A stretch of 64,000 nt of DNA from Heterotrichella gracilis. Its lineage: Eukaryota; Sar; Xanthophyceae; Tribonematales; Xanthonemataceae. The notes under the pieces are model-generated. The model was given only the letters and a program-made list of their open reading frames with translations, searched no databases and was not told the DNA's origin. The position numbers were made by a program, and so were the translations under genes. Shown piece after piece: positions 1 to 12,718 of this stretch; within the stretch, counting starts at the first letter, position 1, and every line of letters begins with the position of its first letter. The stretch spans positions 1 through 64,000 of the forward strand of contig JAULBX010000226.1 in assembly GCA_032358255.1 (NCBI GenBank), given 5' to 3'.

Positions 1-360
1 CTGCGTGGCGCCGCATGTGCAAGACTGACTGCTAATCTGGCTATTTTGCTGGAATGCATGTAACTAACTAACTAACTGCATGTCATGCCCCACGCAAAGG
101 ACCAGGGATGGGTATGCCAAAACAAAATGCTGCAATTTTCTCATGTCAGATCATGGTACATGATATGGTTTTCCTGTATGATTTTCCTTCCTTGGCGCCA
201 GGTTTAGATTGCATTTTTAAATAGGCAAAAAGGGGTTTGTGGGATATAAGGAATAGGAGATTCATGCACTCTGCCATTACCTCCTGTCGCCCATGTGCAC
301 GAGTGAGCACCCTTCACATGCCTTTAAGCCCTGAGGGCCCTCAAAATACATTACACGCAC
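1..360. other. Left edge: intron of the TAF4-like gene with one dispersed-repeat copy
   Basis: No exon was recognised. Positions 12-58 match a dispersed repeat also found near 40700 and 58920. It is followed by a short (aact)n run at 59-77. The rest is ordinary intron-like sequence. Confidence 0.5.
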
Positions 361-2539
361 CTGCATTGGGTAGGGCGCAGGGAGGCCCGGCACCATGGGC
401 GGCACCTGCGTAGTAGCCACCCCTTGGGGCCGAACCATACCCCCCTGTGGGGCAGGCACCCCCTGCGCCGGCATGTGGTTGGGTTGCGCATTGGCATAGG
501 GCTGCGTGGGCCGCTGCGGGGTGGGGTACGGCGGCCGCTGCTGCATTTGCTGCTGCATCTGCTGCTGCATGTGCTGTTGCTGCATGTGTTGCTGCATCTG
601 CTGCTGTTGCTGCATGTGTTGCTGCTGCTGCTGTATTTGCTGCTGCTGCTGCTGCATCTGCTGCTGTTGATGGGCCGCTTGTTGCTGTGCCGCTTGCTGT
701 TGTTGCTGTTGTTGTTGCTGCTGCTGCTGTTGCTTTTGTTGATGGGTAGCTTGGACCTGCAGGGACGTGGGCGGAGCCAAGGGGGTGAGCATATCACGCG
801 TACACAAGCAGATGTGATGCACAGGGGAGGAAGGAGCTGTGCATAAGTTTAACGTTTCAGAGAAGCCCTGATCATTACCAAGGCACTGTGGTAGCACAAA
901 ACCCCATCCTAGTAAGGTAGCATGTTGCCCCTGACAAAGCTCAGGGGCTCGTGACTGCCCCGCACATGCAGTGTGGCTGGTCCTCAAACCCTACGCCAAA
1001 CCCTGCCCAAACCCATGCCCACCCCTGCCCAACCCCCTCCCCAGACCCTTGCCCACACCCTACCAGGTGGTGGTGCTTGGCATACTCCTGCAGCAGCTTT
1101 GGCCCCACCACGCTGCGAATCTCACTGGTGATGGAGTTCTTTTTCTCGGGGGTCATGCCCTCACGACTCAACTGGGGGAAGGGGGGGTAGGGAATTGGGG
1201 GAAGGGGAGGAAAGTGATGGTTGCCAAACCGGCATAACCAATTGGGACGGTGGTGATGGTGTTATGCTGTTGGTGGTGATGCTGGTCATCATGATGATGA
1301 TCATGCTGGTGACGACGATGCTGGTGCAGGTGCAGGTGCTGGTACTGGTGAAGCCTATGGTGCTGGTGACGTGAGGATGGTGATGGTGATAGTGATGGGT
1401 ATTGGAGATGCCAACATTGATGAAAATGGTGGCAAGATTATGATGGCGAGCCACACACAACCACACACACCCTCGTCGTACCGCTGCCATGCGCTGCGCC
1501 AGCTCCGCAGCCTTGGCGCGCTTCTCAGGCTCCAGGTGTGGCTTGCACCACTCAATCAGGTCATGCACGCGGATGTGCTGGCTGTGGGTGGCACTGGTGG
1601 GGGCTTTGGGAGCGGGCGCCGGTGCGGGGGGAGCGGGGGCGGGCTGCAGAAGCAGTGGTGGTGGAGGGGGTTGAGGTATTGGATGGGGATAAGGCAGTTC
1701 TGGGCCGCATGTTCATGTACGGGTGGTGGTGAAAGTGCAGCACAGAATTTGGCTGCCAGTATCAGCTACATTGTGCAAGGAACCTCTAGGGTTTAGGGTC
1801 ACCTGTTGCGGCTGGGGGGCAATGGCCTGCTGCGGGATCCCTGGAGCAATGTGCGGCATGGCGATGGGGCGTGGGGCCAGGACTTGCGGCGCGCCAGAAG
1901 GTGCTGCACGTGGTTGGAAATGGCAGAGTTTAGTGGGAAACCGGTGTGTTGAGCAGTGGGTGCATGGAGCTTAGGCACCTGTGCAGCCTGTGGATGGCTT
2001 CATGTGTGGCAGTGCCACACTGCCAGGTGACCAGTGGTGTATCCCATCTGTGCTGAAGCCACAAGGGAGGCGGGGCTGTGTTCCAGACACACAACGGGCT
2101 GGACCACTTGGCAGGAATGGTGCTGTGGATAGTCCCCACCGGCTTGACAGGCAAGGGTGGGTGCACGAGTGGACGACTGACTCGACGCGTAACCTGGTGC
2201 ACTGATCTATTTGCCAGACTAGTGCTGCACAGCAGCAGGAGCGTTGATCCAGCGTTTGCAAACTGGCAGTCCTCGTATGCACTTGTCTTATGCATGCATA
2301 TGCCACAGTATATGGCGTTGTGAGTACCCACCTGACACCGCCTGTGCACCCAGCACCTGACTCTGCAGCATGGCTGCGAACTCCGACACGTTATGCGTGT
2401 TATCCTGCAGCCAGCAGGTGTGACTCAGGATATCCTGGCGTGCAGCTTTGTTGGCAGTGGTGCTTGCACGCTTGTCAATGCCTACCTCATCATCGTCGTC
2501 ATTCAGGAGCGCTCCAAACAGGTCGTCCTTCTGCGCCAT
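361..2539 (-). CDS. TAF4: TAF4-like TFIID subunit with RST domain and polyQ tract (5' part; runs off left edge)
   Basis: Predicted TFIID scaffold subunit, acting at Pol II promoters in the nucleus. Five phase-consistent exons are visible on the minus strand: 2539-2332, 1903-1803, 1643-1482, 1171-1064 and 756-361. The protein starts MAQKDDLFGALLNDDDDEVG, has a Pro/Ala-rich linker (about residues 70-125), and then a region matching the RST fold of RCD1/SRO/TAF4 proteins (about 126-193). Its two halves read LIEWCKPHLEPEK and, across an intron, EIRSVVGPKLLQEYAKHH, like the 'RSIVGDQML' end of plant RST domains. A long Gln-rich exon with Met and His interruptions follows. The last visible donor is at 361/360; the histone-fold TAF4 domain expected near the C-terminus would lie outside the window. 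RST occurs in plants in TAF4 and in RCD1/SRO proteins; no PARP-like domain is seen here, so TAF4 is preferred. It is divergent from SPT5. Confidence 0.66.
541..743 (-). repeat. CAG/CAA-rich trinucleotide tract encoding polyglutamine
   Basis: Within the fifth TAF4-like exon, CAG and CAA codons on the minus strand run for roughly 65 codons, broken by ATG, CAT and GCC. The codon mixing shows an old, partly stabilised tract rather than a pure microsatellite. Similar Q-rich, low-complexity activation segments are common in TAF4 and other coactivators. Confidence 0.85.
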
Positions 2540-3220
2540 CGGTCACCAACTTCCCTCTAGAACCTTTTGAGGTTCTTGGGTGTGGCACAGGCGGGAGCTG
2601 ACGAGCTTGGGCAAAAGGCCAAGCTCAGCTCATGCCCAAATTTATCTCATGCCATGACACTGCATAGGTTTCGAGAGGTACGGCCTTTACAGGCTACACA
2701 GCAAGGAATACATAAGGTGGCGAGTTGGGCACCGGTGTCAAAGCTCTCTCGCCAAAGTACACTAACAATGAAGTGTCGACAGCTCAGTGAAAAAGCAAGG
2801 ACATGCAGCCTGCCTGGGCAAAAGGCTAGCATGGATAGGAGTTATCGAGAGAACCTGAGAAGTGTGCAGGAGACGCACATCTTTTATACAGGTAAGAACC
2901 CGTGGGAGAGCAGTTCAAGCAAAGCGGGAAGCCTTACAGTAAGGACTGGCTCGCAATAAAAAAGTTGGTAATAAATACAAACGCAACTCAACGCCCTGAA
3001 GACTTTTAATACAGTGATTCCAAGAGTCTGCAACTTGTGTTTTAGTGAACGTCAGCTGCCGTGAAACTGCTGTGGCTCTGGTAAAGCTTTGCTTGTGGCA
3101 CCCATCTGTAGCAGGTGCACACCTCTGCAGCATGAACAGTTGTCTGGGACGGATAGCTTGAACAGAACCTAGGTTTCAGCTGGCTCTAGGTAGCTCCTGA
3201 CAGACGACAAACACACCAAA
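2540..3220. promoter_or_regulatory. Divergent intergenic region between TAF4-like gene and SPT5
   Basis: These 681 bases separate the two start codons and must hold both 5' UTRs and both promoters, unless a non-coding first exon lies elsewhere. No TATA box or other motif stands out. The inference of a shared bidirectional promoter rests only on gene layout. Confidence 0.45.
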
Positions 3221-6200
3221 ATGGCTCGTAAGGACCGTGATGAGGAGGATGAGGAGCTAGAAGATGAGGAGGAGGACGAAGATTATGAAGATGGTGGGGA
3301 TGAGGAAGAGGAGGAGGAGGAGCGCCCTGGGAAGAAGCGCAAAGCAAGCAACCCCTTCATCGATGAGGCAGCAGAAGAAGACGAGGACGAGGTGAGTTTC
3401 ACCTTGCATGGACAGGACAATCGCCAGTAATGTGTCTGTGTTGGCGTGAAGTATATCCTATATGCATGCATGTGTGATCGGTGGCAAGTTGCAACCACAC
3501 GCGAGCATCGAGGCATATTGGTGCATGCACTGTTCTTGATAATTGCCAGTGGCCGTGCTTGTCACGATGCACACCTGTACGGTCCTGTGCCTGAATTCAT
3601 GCGTTGCCCATTTCTCAGGAGGAGGAAGCCCGCGCAAAGAAGCCACGAAATAGGTTCATCGACGATATGGCGGCAGTGAACGAGGATGACGAGGAGGAGG
3701 AAGAGGAGGTGAGTGGTCTCTGGGTTCCCTTTGCTTGTGGATTCCCTTGGGTTTGGCCAATCTGGTGTTCACTGCATGCTCGCCATATTCAGAGCCTTGC
3801 CACCTCCATGCTTTTCAACCAGCCAAGGCAAGCAACTGGGAACTACGCCAGTGTATTGCACTGCAGTAAGTATACACGGACTGAATGACTGGTTCACCCC
3901 CCAGGGTCCTGACCTCCAGTACAATTAGCACTCCCTACCAAGCACCCTGCCCAATAACTCTGCACTGAATCCAACCCAGCCAGACAACACCCTGTCCATA
4001 AGTGATCAAACACACTTCGAAACTGGGTTGGGGGGGTATCCCTTTCCTTACGCTGACACCGCCCTTGTCACCAATCACCAGTATTCCGGGCACCCCTCTC
4101 CTCACCCCGCACCTCACTTCTTGAAACCCTAAACCCTAACCCGCACCCTGCCAGGAGGGCGACGAGGACCTGATCGCCGGCGAGGACCTGGGCGAGGAGG
4201 TGGGGGCGCAGGACCACGCCAAGTACCGGCGCGCGGACATGCGGCGCCAGGAGGAGATGACCAACGAGGAGATTGAGGCCATGGCGCGGCGCTTTGAGGA
4301 GCGCGCGCAGCAGGGGATAGATGTGGAGCTAGAGGAGGCGGACACAGGTAAAGAGGGGGGTTTGGTGGGCGTGATTGGGGTGGGTGGGTGGGGTGGTGGT
4401 GGCGGGAGACCGGTGGCTGGAGACCGGCCAATGCACACAGCAAACTGCACCGGCAATGCCATTTTTGAGGCTAGTTTGTGGGTGATCAGGGTGCAGAAAT
4501 AAGGCATGTGGCCAGGGCAGAAAGCAAGCAGCCATGAATTACAGCATGCGGCAGCCTCACCACCTGCTCCCCACATGTCAGGACCCTAAACCCTAAACCC
4601 TTGCAGGCGCCGTTGGCCAGCAGGGCCTGCTCCCCACCCGCCAGGACCCCAAGCTGTGGATCATCGAGGTGCGCACGGGCAGCGAGCGCGAGGCCGTGGT
4701 GTGCCTTCTACAAAAGTGCTACGACGTGGCGGCGGCAGGCACGCCGCTGCTCATCAAGTCAGCGTTCTGCCATGACCACCTCAAGGTGGGTGGGGAAGGG
4801 GGGGATGTTGGGGACGGGACCTGGGGGCGCATCGGTTTCCTTGCTCTGCATCATGCAGCAATGCAGATAAGGAAATGGCATGATTTTGATTGATGGTGTT
4901 AAGGATGATGGTATTGGTGATGGTTTCCATGTTGCGCACCATCACGCACAAGGCTGCCCCATTGCAGACTACCCAGGCCCCAAGGCTTCATGCATACATT
5001 TGGGACACCACGCAGTGCATTGTGTTGACCCCACGTCTCCACACACGCCACCCCCGTACTCACTGCGCCCACCCCCCACCCCCGCCCAGGGCTACATCTA
5101 CATTGAGGCCACCAAGGAGAGCCACGTGATGGACGCCATCAGGGGTCTGAGGGTGGTGCGCGTGTCCAAGGGGGCCAGGCTGGTGCCGCTGAATGAGATG
5201 GTGCCCGCCATCACAGTCAACCAGGAGGCAAAGCTGCAGCTGGGTAAGGGAGGAGAGGGTTAGATCTATTGTTGTAATATTGCTGTAATATCTGTTGTTG
5301 TAAATCCTGTTGTTTTTTTGTTCCTTTGTTGGGGATTGGGGAAGAGTTTAAGGCAATCAAGGTTAACCAAGAGGCCAAGCTGTGCTGCTCAAAGGTCGGG
5401 GCGTATCAAAATGACCTTGCACCTTTTCCCCATAAATCCTAAATTTCACCCCACACCCGCACCCTGCAGACCGCGACTCCTGGTGCCGCATGAAGACCGG
5501 CGTGTACAAGGACGACCTGGCGCGCGTGGCGGACATCGACCACTCCTCAGGCAAGGCCACGGTGCAGCTGGTGCCCAGGCTGGACTACCAGGCAATGGCA
5601 AGCAGGGCGGCGGGCACGGGAGGGCCTGCACCGCCCTTTGGACGCGCACCCAAGGTGGGTGCTGTTTCCGTGGGGTAGAGGGGGTCTGCAGGTCGTGGGG
5701 AACACGTTGGCTTTGCACAGGTGGTAACTCAGTACACCATCTGCGTTGTGCCATGTGCGCCACGCGCCCCCCGTCTCACGCGTGACATGTGCAACAAATG
5801 CTCTTATACAATTTTAATGTAGAGAAACATACACTACGGTACTCACACACTTACCTTCTGCCTGATGATATATAATACCATGACAAATTCCCCCTTGCTT
5901 TCCCACAGATCACGCCCCCTCCCCGTGCCTTCAACCCTGAGGAGGCGCGAGAGATGCACCTGCCAGTGGATGTGCGCAGCGACAGGGTCACAGGTGGGTG
6001 GTGGCGGTGGGTGGGTGGATAGGGTTCCTGGCATGAGGAACCCCTCAGCAGCCCAGCGTACTAAGACAGGCATAAATCCTGAGCATGCATGCATGCAGAA
6101 CTCCGCGCGTGCTCCATTCTATCTGCACGCTGGAAATCAAGTGCTCGCAACCCTCCCAACCCTACCCACCCACCTACCCCAGCAACCCACTCACCCACCC

Positions 6201-9200
6201 CCAAGCCTCCCAACCTTCACGAGAACTGGAGTGACCCCCTGTCCCCCTCCTCCCCCCCAGGTGAGCGCTACTACCTGCTTGGCAGCCAGCGCTTCCAGGG
6301 CGGCTACCTCATCAAGTCAGTGGCCATCAGCAGCCTGAGGCCGGAGGAGGGCGTGCCCGCACTGGAGGAGCTGCAGAGGTTCAACGAGGTGAGGTTGGTA
6401 GGGTTTGGTAGGGTAGGGTTTAGGGTGTGGTAGGATTTAGGGTTTGGTAGGGTGAAGATGGGTTAAAGGAGGGCCGGTGGTGGAGGAGCTGCAGGTGGGG
6501 TTTGGTGGGGTTAAGGGTTTGATAGGGTGGACCATGTGTGTGGAGGGGTTTTGCTGGGGTGTGAACGACTGATGAAGCAGGCAATCTGGCCCCCACAGCA
6601 ACAGCAAACAGCAAAGTCATCAACACATTGCGGCATGACTCCCAAACGGCCGTGTTCTCCCACCCACCCCACCCCACCGCAGGCCTCTGCAGGCGGCGGC
6701 GAGGACGGCCCCACCAGCTCCATCTCCGCCCTGCTCACATCCATGCATGCCAGTGGCGACAAGGGCAACGCCACGCGCTACGCCAAGGGGGACAAGGTGA
6801 TTGTGACAGAGGGCGAGCTCAAGGGCCTGCTGGGGCGGGTGCGCAACGTGAACGAGGAAGGGCTTGTGGACATCGAGGCGGTGGGGGTGGACGACCTGGG
6901 GGGGGAGGCCATCCCCGTTGAGGTGGACCAGCTGCAGAAGTACTTTGAGGTGCGTGTATGGCATGCAGAATGACATGCATGTGGTGATTCTGAACGCAGG
7001 GGGTGTACTTGAATAATGTAATTTAAAATGAATAAAAACCATGTAAGTAGGTTTTATGTAGATGTACCCTTGTTTTGCTGTCTATGCATCCTCTAGAGGT
7101 GGACCAGCTGCAGAAGTACTTTGAGGTGCGGGCAAGGGTTTAGGGTTGAGGTGGGGTGTATGTCTAATCTCGCCAATTGGCTATGAAGTATGAATTCAAT
7201 GTTATTATGCTTAAGCTTGGATTTCCTGGCTTTCTGAATTTATCACACATCGTGCATGCTAACACATGCATGCCCTCCCCCACCGCGTTACTCCTTCTCC
7301 GCACTCGTCCCCACCCCCCTTACCCCTCCCCCCGCAGACCGGCAACCACGTCAAGGTGTCTGCCGGCCAGCACCTGGGCGAGACAGGCATGGTGGTGCTG
7401 GTGGACGGGCCCGTCATCCACCTGCTGTCGGATGCCACACGCCAGGAGGTGCAGGTGTTTGCACGCGACCTCACCGAGGCGGCGGGCGCAGCCATGCCGG
7501 CGGCCAACGACACGTGCGTTTGTGGGGGTTAAGGGGGAGGGTTTTGGGATAATGGATAAGCAAAATAATGTACAGGAAGAATGTTAAAGCAAGCATGTAA
7601 TACAGTATGTGGGGGGGGAGGGTGGGGGCATGTGGATCGCTCTGCATGCGGGGTGCTGTCTGCCGGCGTCTGTGGTGGTGCACGGCAAGGGCTGAAATGC
7701 ACTAGATGATGGCACCCTGTACCTTTACTCAATGCCCCCACAAAACCAGAGCTTTGTCCCAAACTCTCTGTGAAAAAACTCTGTAAGACCCTACCTAAAC
7801 CCCCCCTCCTGCCATCTACCCCACAGGTTGGGCGCCTTTGAGCTGCACGATCTCGTGGCCCTTGACCCTCAGACTGTGGGTGTGATCATCACGGTTGAGC
7901 GGGACTCGTGCCGCGTGCTGACCAACAGGGGCACAGCGGACCGGCCCGAGATCCGCACCTGCAGGCTGCCGGACCTCAAGCGCAAGATACAGCAGGTGGG
8001 GCAACTGTGCTGCATTGCAGTGGCTGAGGGTGTGGGGACGCCTGCATGTGGGGATTGCGCGCCTGCAGGCAGTCGGGTCTCGCGCATCGCTCCCTAGTGC
8101 CCTGGTTCCCCAGCACCACCAGGGGATGATGCTGTGTTTGGCTTGTGTAGGATCAGGTGGGGCGGGGTAGCGGTGAGGGGGCGCGCTGTGGTGGGGGATG
8201 ATCAGGAGGGGCATGCCAGCCAGCCATGCATGCACTAAAAGCACCCACCTCCTCCCCCGCAGGGCTTCCGCGATGTGACCCAGGACGGTGCCGCCAACCA
8301 GATCAACCGCGACGACATGGTCAACGTGGTGGAGGGGCCGGCAAAGGGCAAGTCGGGCACAGTGCGGTACATCGTCCGCGGCATGCTGTTCCTGCACTCG
8401 AGGGACAACTTGGACCAGGTATTTATTTCTTGAATTAGGATCTTATCACTAAAAATGAAAGCACCAGCAATGTACATGTAACAATGCAAGTGAACCGTTC
8501 CATTTAATGAATTGCACAATTTAATTCAATTATCTATTTAATTAAAATAGATTCACATCAATTACCTGCGCCGTGTTGTCTTTGCAGTACTCATCATTCC
8601 TTTATGTCCATCTTCACTGCTTGATCGCTTTTTCACTGTGTTGCCTGATGACGCTTTCTTTTCTGCCCCAGGGCGGGTTCATGTGCGTGTCGGCGCGCGC
8701 ATGCCGCATCAGGGGCGGGGCTGGCGCCAAGGGCACCTACCTGTCGCAGATGGGCAACCTCAGGTCGCCGGCGCCGCACAGGGCGGGCAACGAGCAGACA
8801 AGTGCGTGTTACTGGGGTGTAGGGGGGTGGCTTTGGGTGCACAGCCCCTGGTTCACGTGGGTGTCAGGGGGATCAGGGGGGTCAGTGTGCTGGCACCGCT
8901 GGGATGGTATTCTAAACGCTGCCATGCACCCCAGTACAGTGCATCTCACCCTGCCATGAGTCTAGCAAATCCACCTATTCACCCTGTCCCCGTACTTCGC
9001 AAACCTCAGGGTTGCGATACCTTACGGGACATGCACCCACTCACCCCAACGACCCACCTCCATTGCTCACCCCCTGTCTCACCCCCTCCTCCACACAGAC
9101 ATGCTCGCCTCCCCTGGCCGAGGCGGCGGCGGCGGCCTCCCCCCTCCACTGCCCGGAGCTTACGGCGGCCGCGGCCCCACCCCAGGCACCTTCTCGGGCC

Positions 9201-11340
9201 GCTCCAATGCCGCGCGCCCCGACAACTCCCTGGTTGGCAAGACCATCACGGTGGCCAAGGGCCAGTACCGCGGCTATAAGGGCAGGGTGGTGAGCGCCAC
9301 CGACACCCTGGTGCGCATGGAGCTGGAGGCGGTGTGCCGCACCGTGACCCTCAAGAGGGACATGCTGCGGGCGGACGTGCAGGGCATGGGGGGCTACGGG
9401 GCGCCGCAGGCGGGCGCGTATGGCGCACCGCCCACGCCGTCGCACTACGCTGCAGGTGCGTTGTGGTTCCTACCCTTGCTGGGTTTAAACCCCTGTTTTT
9501 CTCATGTTGCGCTGTTTCATGAGCTACTGCATGCATTCAGTATAAGTGTGTCTGCCTGCTACATTCAAACATCCCCTCCTTCTTCCCATCTGAAGACTGG
9601 TCTCTTACCCTAACCGCCCTTCTGCAGGCTCACGCACCCCCATGCACCCGGGATTGGCCACCCCCTCGCACGCATGGGGCGGTGCCACCCCCCTACATCC
9701 ATCCATGACCCCCCTCCACGACCCCACCCGCACCCCCTCCCGTGCGGACCCCACCCGCACCCCTGCGCACGACCCTGCGTGGGCGGTGGGTGGCCAGACG
9801 CCCATGCACCCCTCCATGGATTCAGGCTTTGGATCATCCAACTATGGCAGGGGGGAGACGCCGCAGGAAATGGGTAGGTGGAATGGGTATGGGGGAGGGG
9901 CTGCATTGGGGGCTGTCTTGCAGTCTATAATGTTTTCAGTTCTCTACCCGTTGTGCGGGGTGGGGCAACTGTGGCAGTGAGTGGTTGGTTGACAGCTGTT
10001 GTGAGGGATTTGTGCCCCTGCTTTGTGGCTGATACACCTGTGTAGGGTTTGTTAGGGTATTGCAGGCCTGAAGAGACCGTGTGGGATGTTGTGGGCCCAT
10101 CTGCTGAGCCATAACATGCTGTGCAATTGTGTGATTTCACGCGCTGCTTTTCAAGTTCAGGTTTGCTGCGCCACAAGTGGTCTAATGCGTGTGGCCCCTG
10201 TATATTTCTATGTCTTTAATTCACCTGCCTGCCCCATGTTTTGCAGCTGCCGCACAGTCTGGCGCGTATGGCACTCAGCCGTCGCCCTACGGGACCGGCG
10301 CCACACCCTACTCTGTGCAGCCCTCGCCCTACGGCACAGGCGCAACGCCGTACCCTTTGGGGCCATCGCCCTACGGCACAGGTGCGCAGCGGATGCTGAT
10401 CCAGGCTGTGGGTGTGCAGTGCTTCTTTACCTCGTCTCATATAGGTTGCATTGGCGCTAGTGATGCACCCGCACACCTTGCCGCACACCTGCACAAAGTT
10501 AGATGAAGTCTATGTGATGTAGACCCACCACCATGCCAATTGCACAACACTGACCCCCCACCCCCCTTGCAGGTTTCTCCCCCTACGGCGACGGCGTCAC
10601 CCCCGCATACCTTGATGCCAACACCCCAGCCATACCCCCAGATGTGCACACACCCTACGCGGCCACGCCAGGCACTGCGGGCACCCCCGCACTTGCAGCC
10701 ACACCCGCCATGGCCGCCACTCCCGCCACTCCTGGCTTTGATGACCAGCTGCCAGCCACACCTGGGGAGGGTGGTGCGGCGGTGCACCCAACATGTACCC
10801 TGCCTGCTTCACACAACTGTCGTTTAGGATGGCAGTTGTGATTTGGTCTATGTCTAGCTGGTATCATGATAGATTGTTGTTTGGGCTGCGTTGTGACTTG
10901 CTGCTGCTTATGATGTCCCTTCAACCCACGCACAACCCTAAGCTAGGGCATGTGACTAACCACATTGCCCTGCAGGTGCCGATGACGCTGACTACACCCA
11001 GCTGGAGGGTGCGCTGGTGGCAACGCCAGGTGGCGACACAGCAGTGGTGCGACAGGTGTCACCAGGGGGAGAGTGCACGGTGGAATTTGGCGCGCTGGAT
11101 GCCTCGGGTGCATTCAGCATCTCAGCGGATGGGCGGGCGCCTGAGGAGTTCCATGTGGCTAACCTGGCGGTGCTGCCGCCCAATAAGAAGGACCGGGTGC
11201 GGGTGTTCAGGGGCGAGGACAGGGGCCAGACCGGTGAGCTCATTGCGCTTGATGGGTCCGATGGCTTTGTGCGCCTGGATACCAACAGGGATGTGCGCAT
11301 CGTGACGCTGGCGTGGCTGGCGAGGCTGGTGGAGGCGTGA
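3221..11340 (+). CDS. SPT5: Transcription elongation factor SPT5 (DSIF large subunit)
   Basis: SPT5 pairs with SPT4 to form DSIF, which clamps Pol II during pausing and elongation. Eighteen exons: 3221-3391, 3619-3708, 4155-4347, 4607-4785, 5090-5243, 5470-5654, 5909-5993, 6261-6388, 6683-6949, 7338-7513, 7827-7995, 8263-8418, 8672-8801, 9099-9455, 9628-9873, 10247-10381, 10573-10770, 10976-11340. All phases join, giving 1127 aa, the usual SPT5 size. Order of parts: acidic N-terminus (1-140), NGN domain (about 165-255, from LWIIEVRTGSEREAVV), KOW1 (about 265-300), several KOW units (about 425-470, 485-520, 605-650, 738-785), a C-terminal repeat region (about 815-1000) and a final KOW (about 1080-1120, RVRVFRGEDRGQTGELI). 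The C-terminal repeats (SRTPMHP, TPLHP, PSPYGTG) are the kind phosphorylated by P-TEFb; the convergent neighbour encodes such a kinase. Confidence 0.96.
5353..5390 (+). repeat. Diverged echo of SPT5 exon 5 end
   Basis: ttaaccaagaggccaagctg at 5363-5382 matches the exon 5 end tcaaccaggaggcaaagctg (5217-5236) at 17 of 20 positions, with weaker similarity on both sides. It lies about 146 bases downstream inside intron 5. The donor is not preserved. Confidence 0.65.
7096..7130 (+). repeat. Exact echo of SPT5 exon 9 end with its donor
   Basis: The 35 bases at 7096-7130 are identical to 6920-6954, which cover the last codons of exon 9 (EVDQLQKYFE) and the GTGCG donor. The copy lies 176 bases downstream in intron 9. 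It could serve as a second donor but would need its own acceptor to be used as an exon. Confidence 0.95.
10262..10381 (+). repeat. In-frame PSPYGTGATPY repeats of the SPT5 C-terminal region
   Basis: The codons for (Q/G)PSPYGTGATPY recur about three times in exon 16 with near-identical DNA (ccctacggcacagg-type units). Exon 17 continues with SPYGDGVTPAY. These Ser-Pro and Thr-Pro rich units are the SPT5 CTR, a kinase target and a docking surface in other eukaryotes. Confidence 0.8.
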
Positions 11341-12718
11341 GGGCAAGAGGAGTTGCATGTGGATAGCTTGCAAGCTTGCCTTGGCTGCTGCCCAAATATG
11401 AGGACCGGGAGCTTCTGCCTGGCAGTTCTGTGGGGAGGGCAGGGGGTGTAGTTGGGTTGATTGCACTGGATGAGGTGGATGGGTGGGCAGAGTACCAAGG
11501 AAGGAGGAGCTGTGGTCGGGGATGCAATGCAGGGGTTGTTGGGGGCCTTGAGCCAGGTATCAAGCACTTACCTGTGGGGTTGCGCTGGAATGTCGGGTGC
11601 ATATTGACGCTTGTCAGCAATGTTGTAGGCAATTGCTAGCTCAACCTTGGCTCACTAGTTGCTGCCTAGTTACACTCAGTGCGTCGTCTTTGTTGAAAGT
11701 TTCAGACCAGATTTGATGTAGGGTAGTGGGTGCCAGGCCTGGCATTGTATTGCCCTGGTTTGCCGCAAGTGTCACAGGCACTGTGTCACTGGCGAGTCAA
11801 CTAATGGGGTGCACAAGTGAAGCACTGATTTTGTCACATCGCTTGTTACCGTTTGTTGTCAAATTTGGGTTGAACGGACCCGGCGACGGAATGGTGGACT
11901 GCCGCAGTGCAGCCGCAACACTTGTTGGCTGTGCCACTGACGAGAGATCTAGCGGCTCTAGAGCGGCGCAGCCACAGTGGCGCAGAGTGACTCAGGAAAG
12001 AAAGAAAGAAACAAAACGCGTCTGATCATTGATACCCACACAATTCCAGAATGTTTCCCGGGGTCACACACGTTGATATCAGTCCAAGACCTACTGGTGT
12101 GTAGGTACAAGTACCGGTAACCGTTTGAAAATGTAATTTACAGCAGAATACATGTGACCACCCAGCGCTGCAGCCCATCGATGTGGCCACTGGCCTTCGA
12201 AAGGAATCTGCTCCATCGTTTAACAGACGTGCCATTATACATCCCATTACAATCACCACAGTCATTGTCAACATGTGCACAGCATGTCAACGTGATTCAC
12301 TGTCACACCATCAGATTTTGCCAGAGGAGTGCATGAGATGAAGCAAGGACCTGCCACTGACAGTGGCACAGGCTGTCAAGACTTGCTCATTGGCAATGCT
12401 CTAGTGCATCCAATTGCTTTTAAATTGCCATGAATCATGATAAATGAAACAGCACATCTGCCGAGAAGAAATTGATGGGATTAACGATATATCAGGCTGG
12501 CCCAGGCCCTGCCAATAACTGTAATTGTACCTATCAGGCTCATGGCAAACTCCTCCCACCACGCGAGAACTCAGCATGCCATGAACAGCTCAGTGCTACC
12601 ACTGTGTGCCAGGCACGGCGTGGAATGTAATGGTTGCCCCCAGAGTGCCATGTGCAGCTGAGCCACTACCAAACTGCGCGCCCAACAACCTGCAATCTGT
12701 GCCATCCGCAGACCAGCC
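11341..12718. other. Convergent 3' flank shared by SPT5 and the CDKC kinase
   Basis: No gene was recognised in these 1378 bases between the two stop codons; short ORFs here show no family features. The stretch most likely holds both 3' UTRs. TGTAA, the usual green-algal polyadenylation motif, occurs at 12132-12136, overlapped by its mirror copy on the other strand. Confidence 0.6.
12132..12142. terminator. Palindromic pair of TGTAA polyadenylation motifs
   Basis: TGTAATTTACA carries TGTAA on the plus strand (12132-12136) and TGTAA on the minus strand (12138-12142). It lies 792 nt past the SPT5 stop and 577 nt past the CDKC stop, both reasonable 3' UTR lengths for green algae. Use as a shared poly(A) signal is inference. 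Confidence 0.4.

Noticed and set aside
541-743. Minisatellite or CRISPR-like array
   Set aside because: Simple trinucleotide codon repeats encoding glutamine; no spacers, and the genome is eukaryotic.
424-846. Long plus-strand ORF of Leu codons opposite the polyQ exon
   Set aside because: It is the antisense shadow of CAG/CAA repeats (CTG/TTG); phase-consistent exons exist only on the minus strand.
7816-8397. 193-codon minus-strand ORF inside SPT5
   Set aside because: It is antisense to conserved KOW-domain exons 11-12 and lacks any domain pattern.
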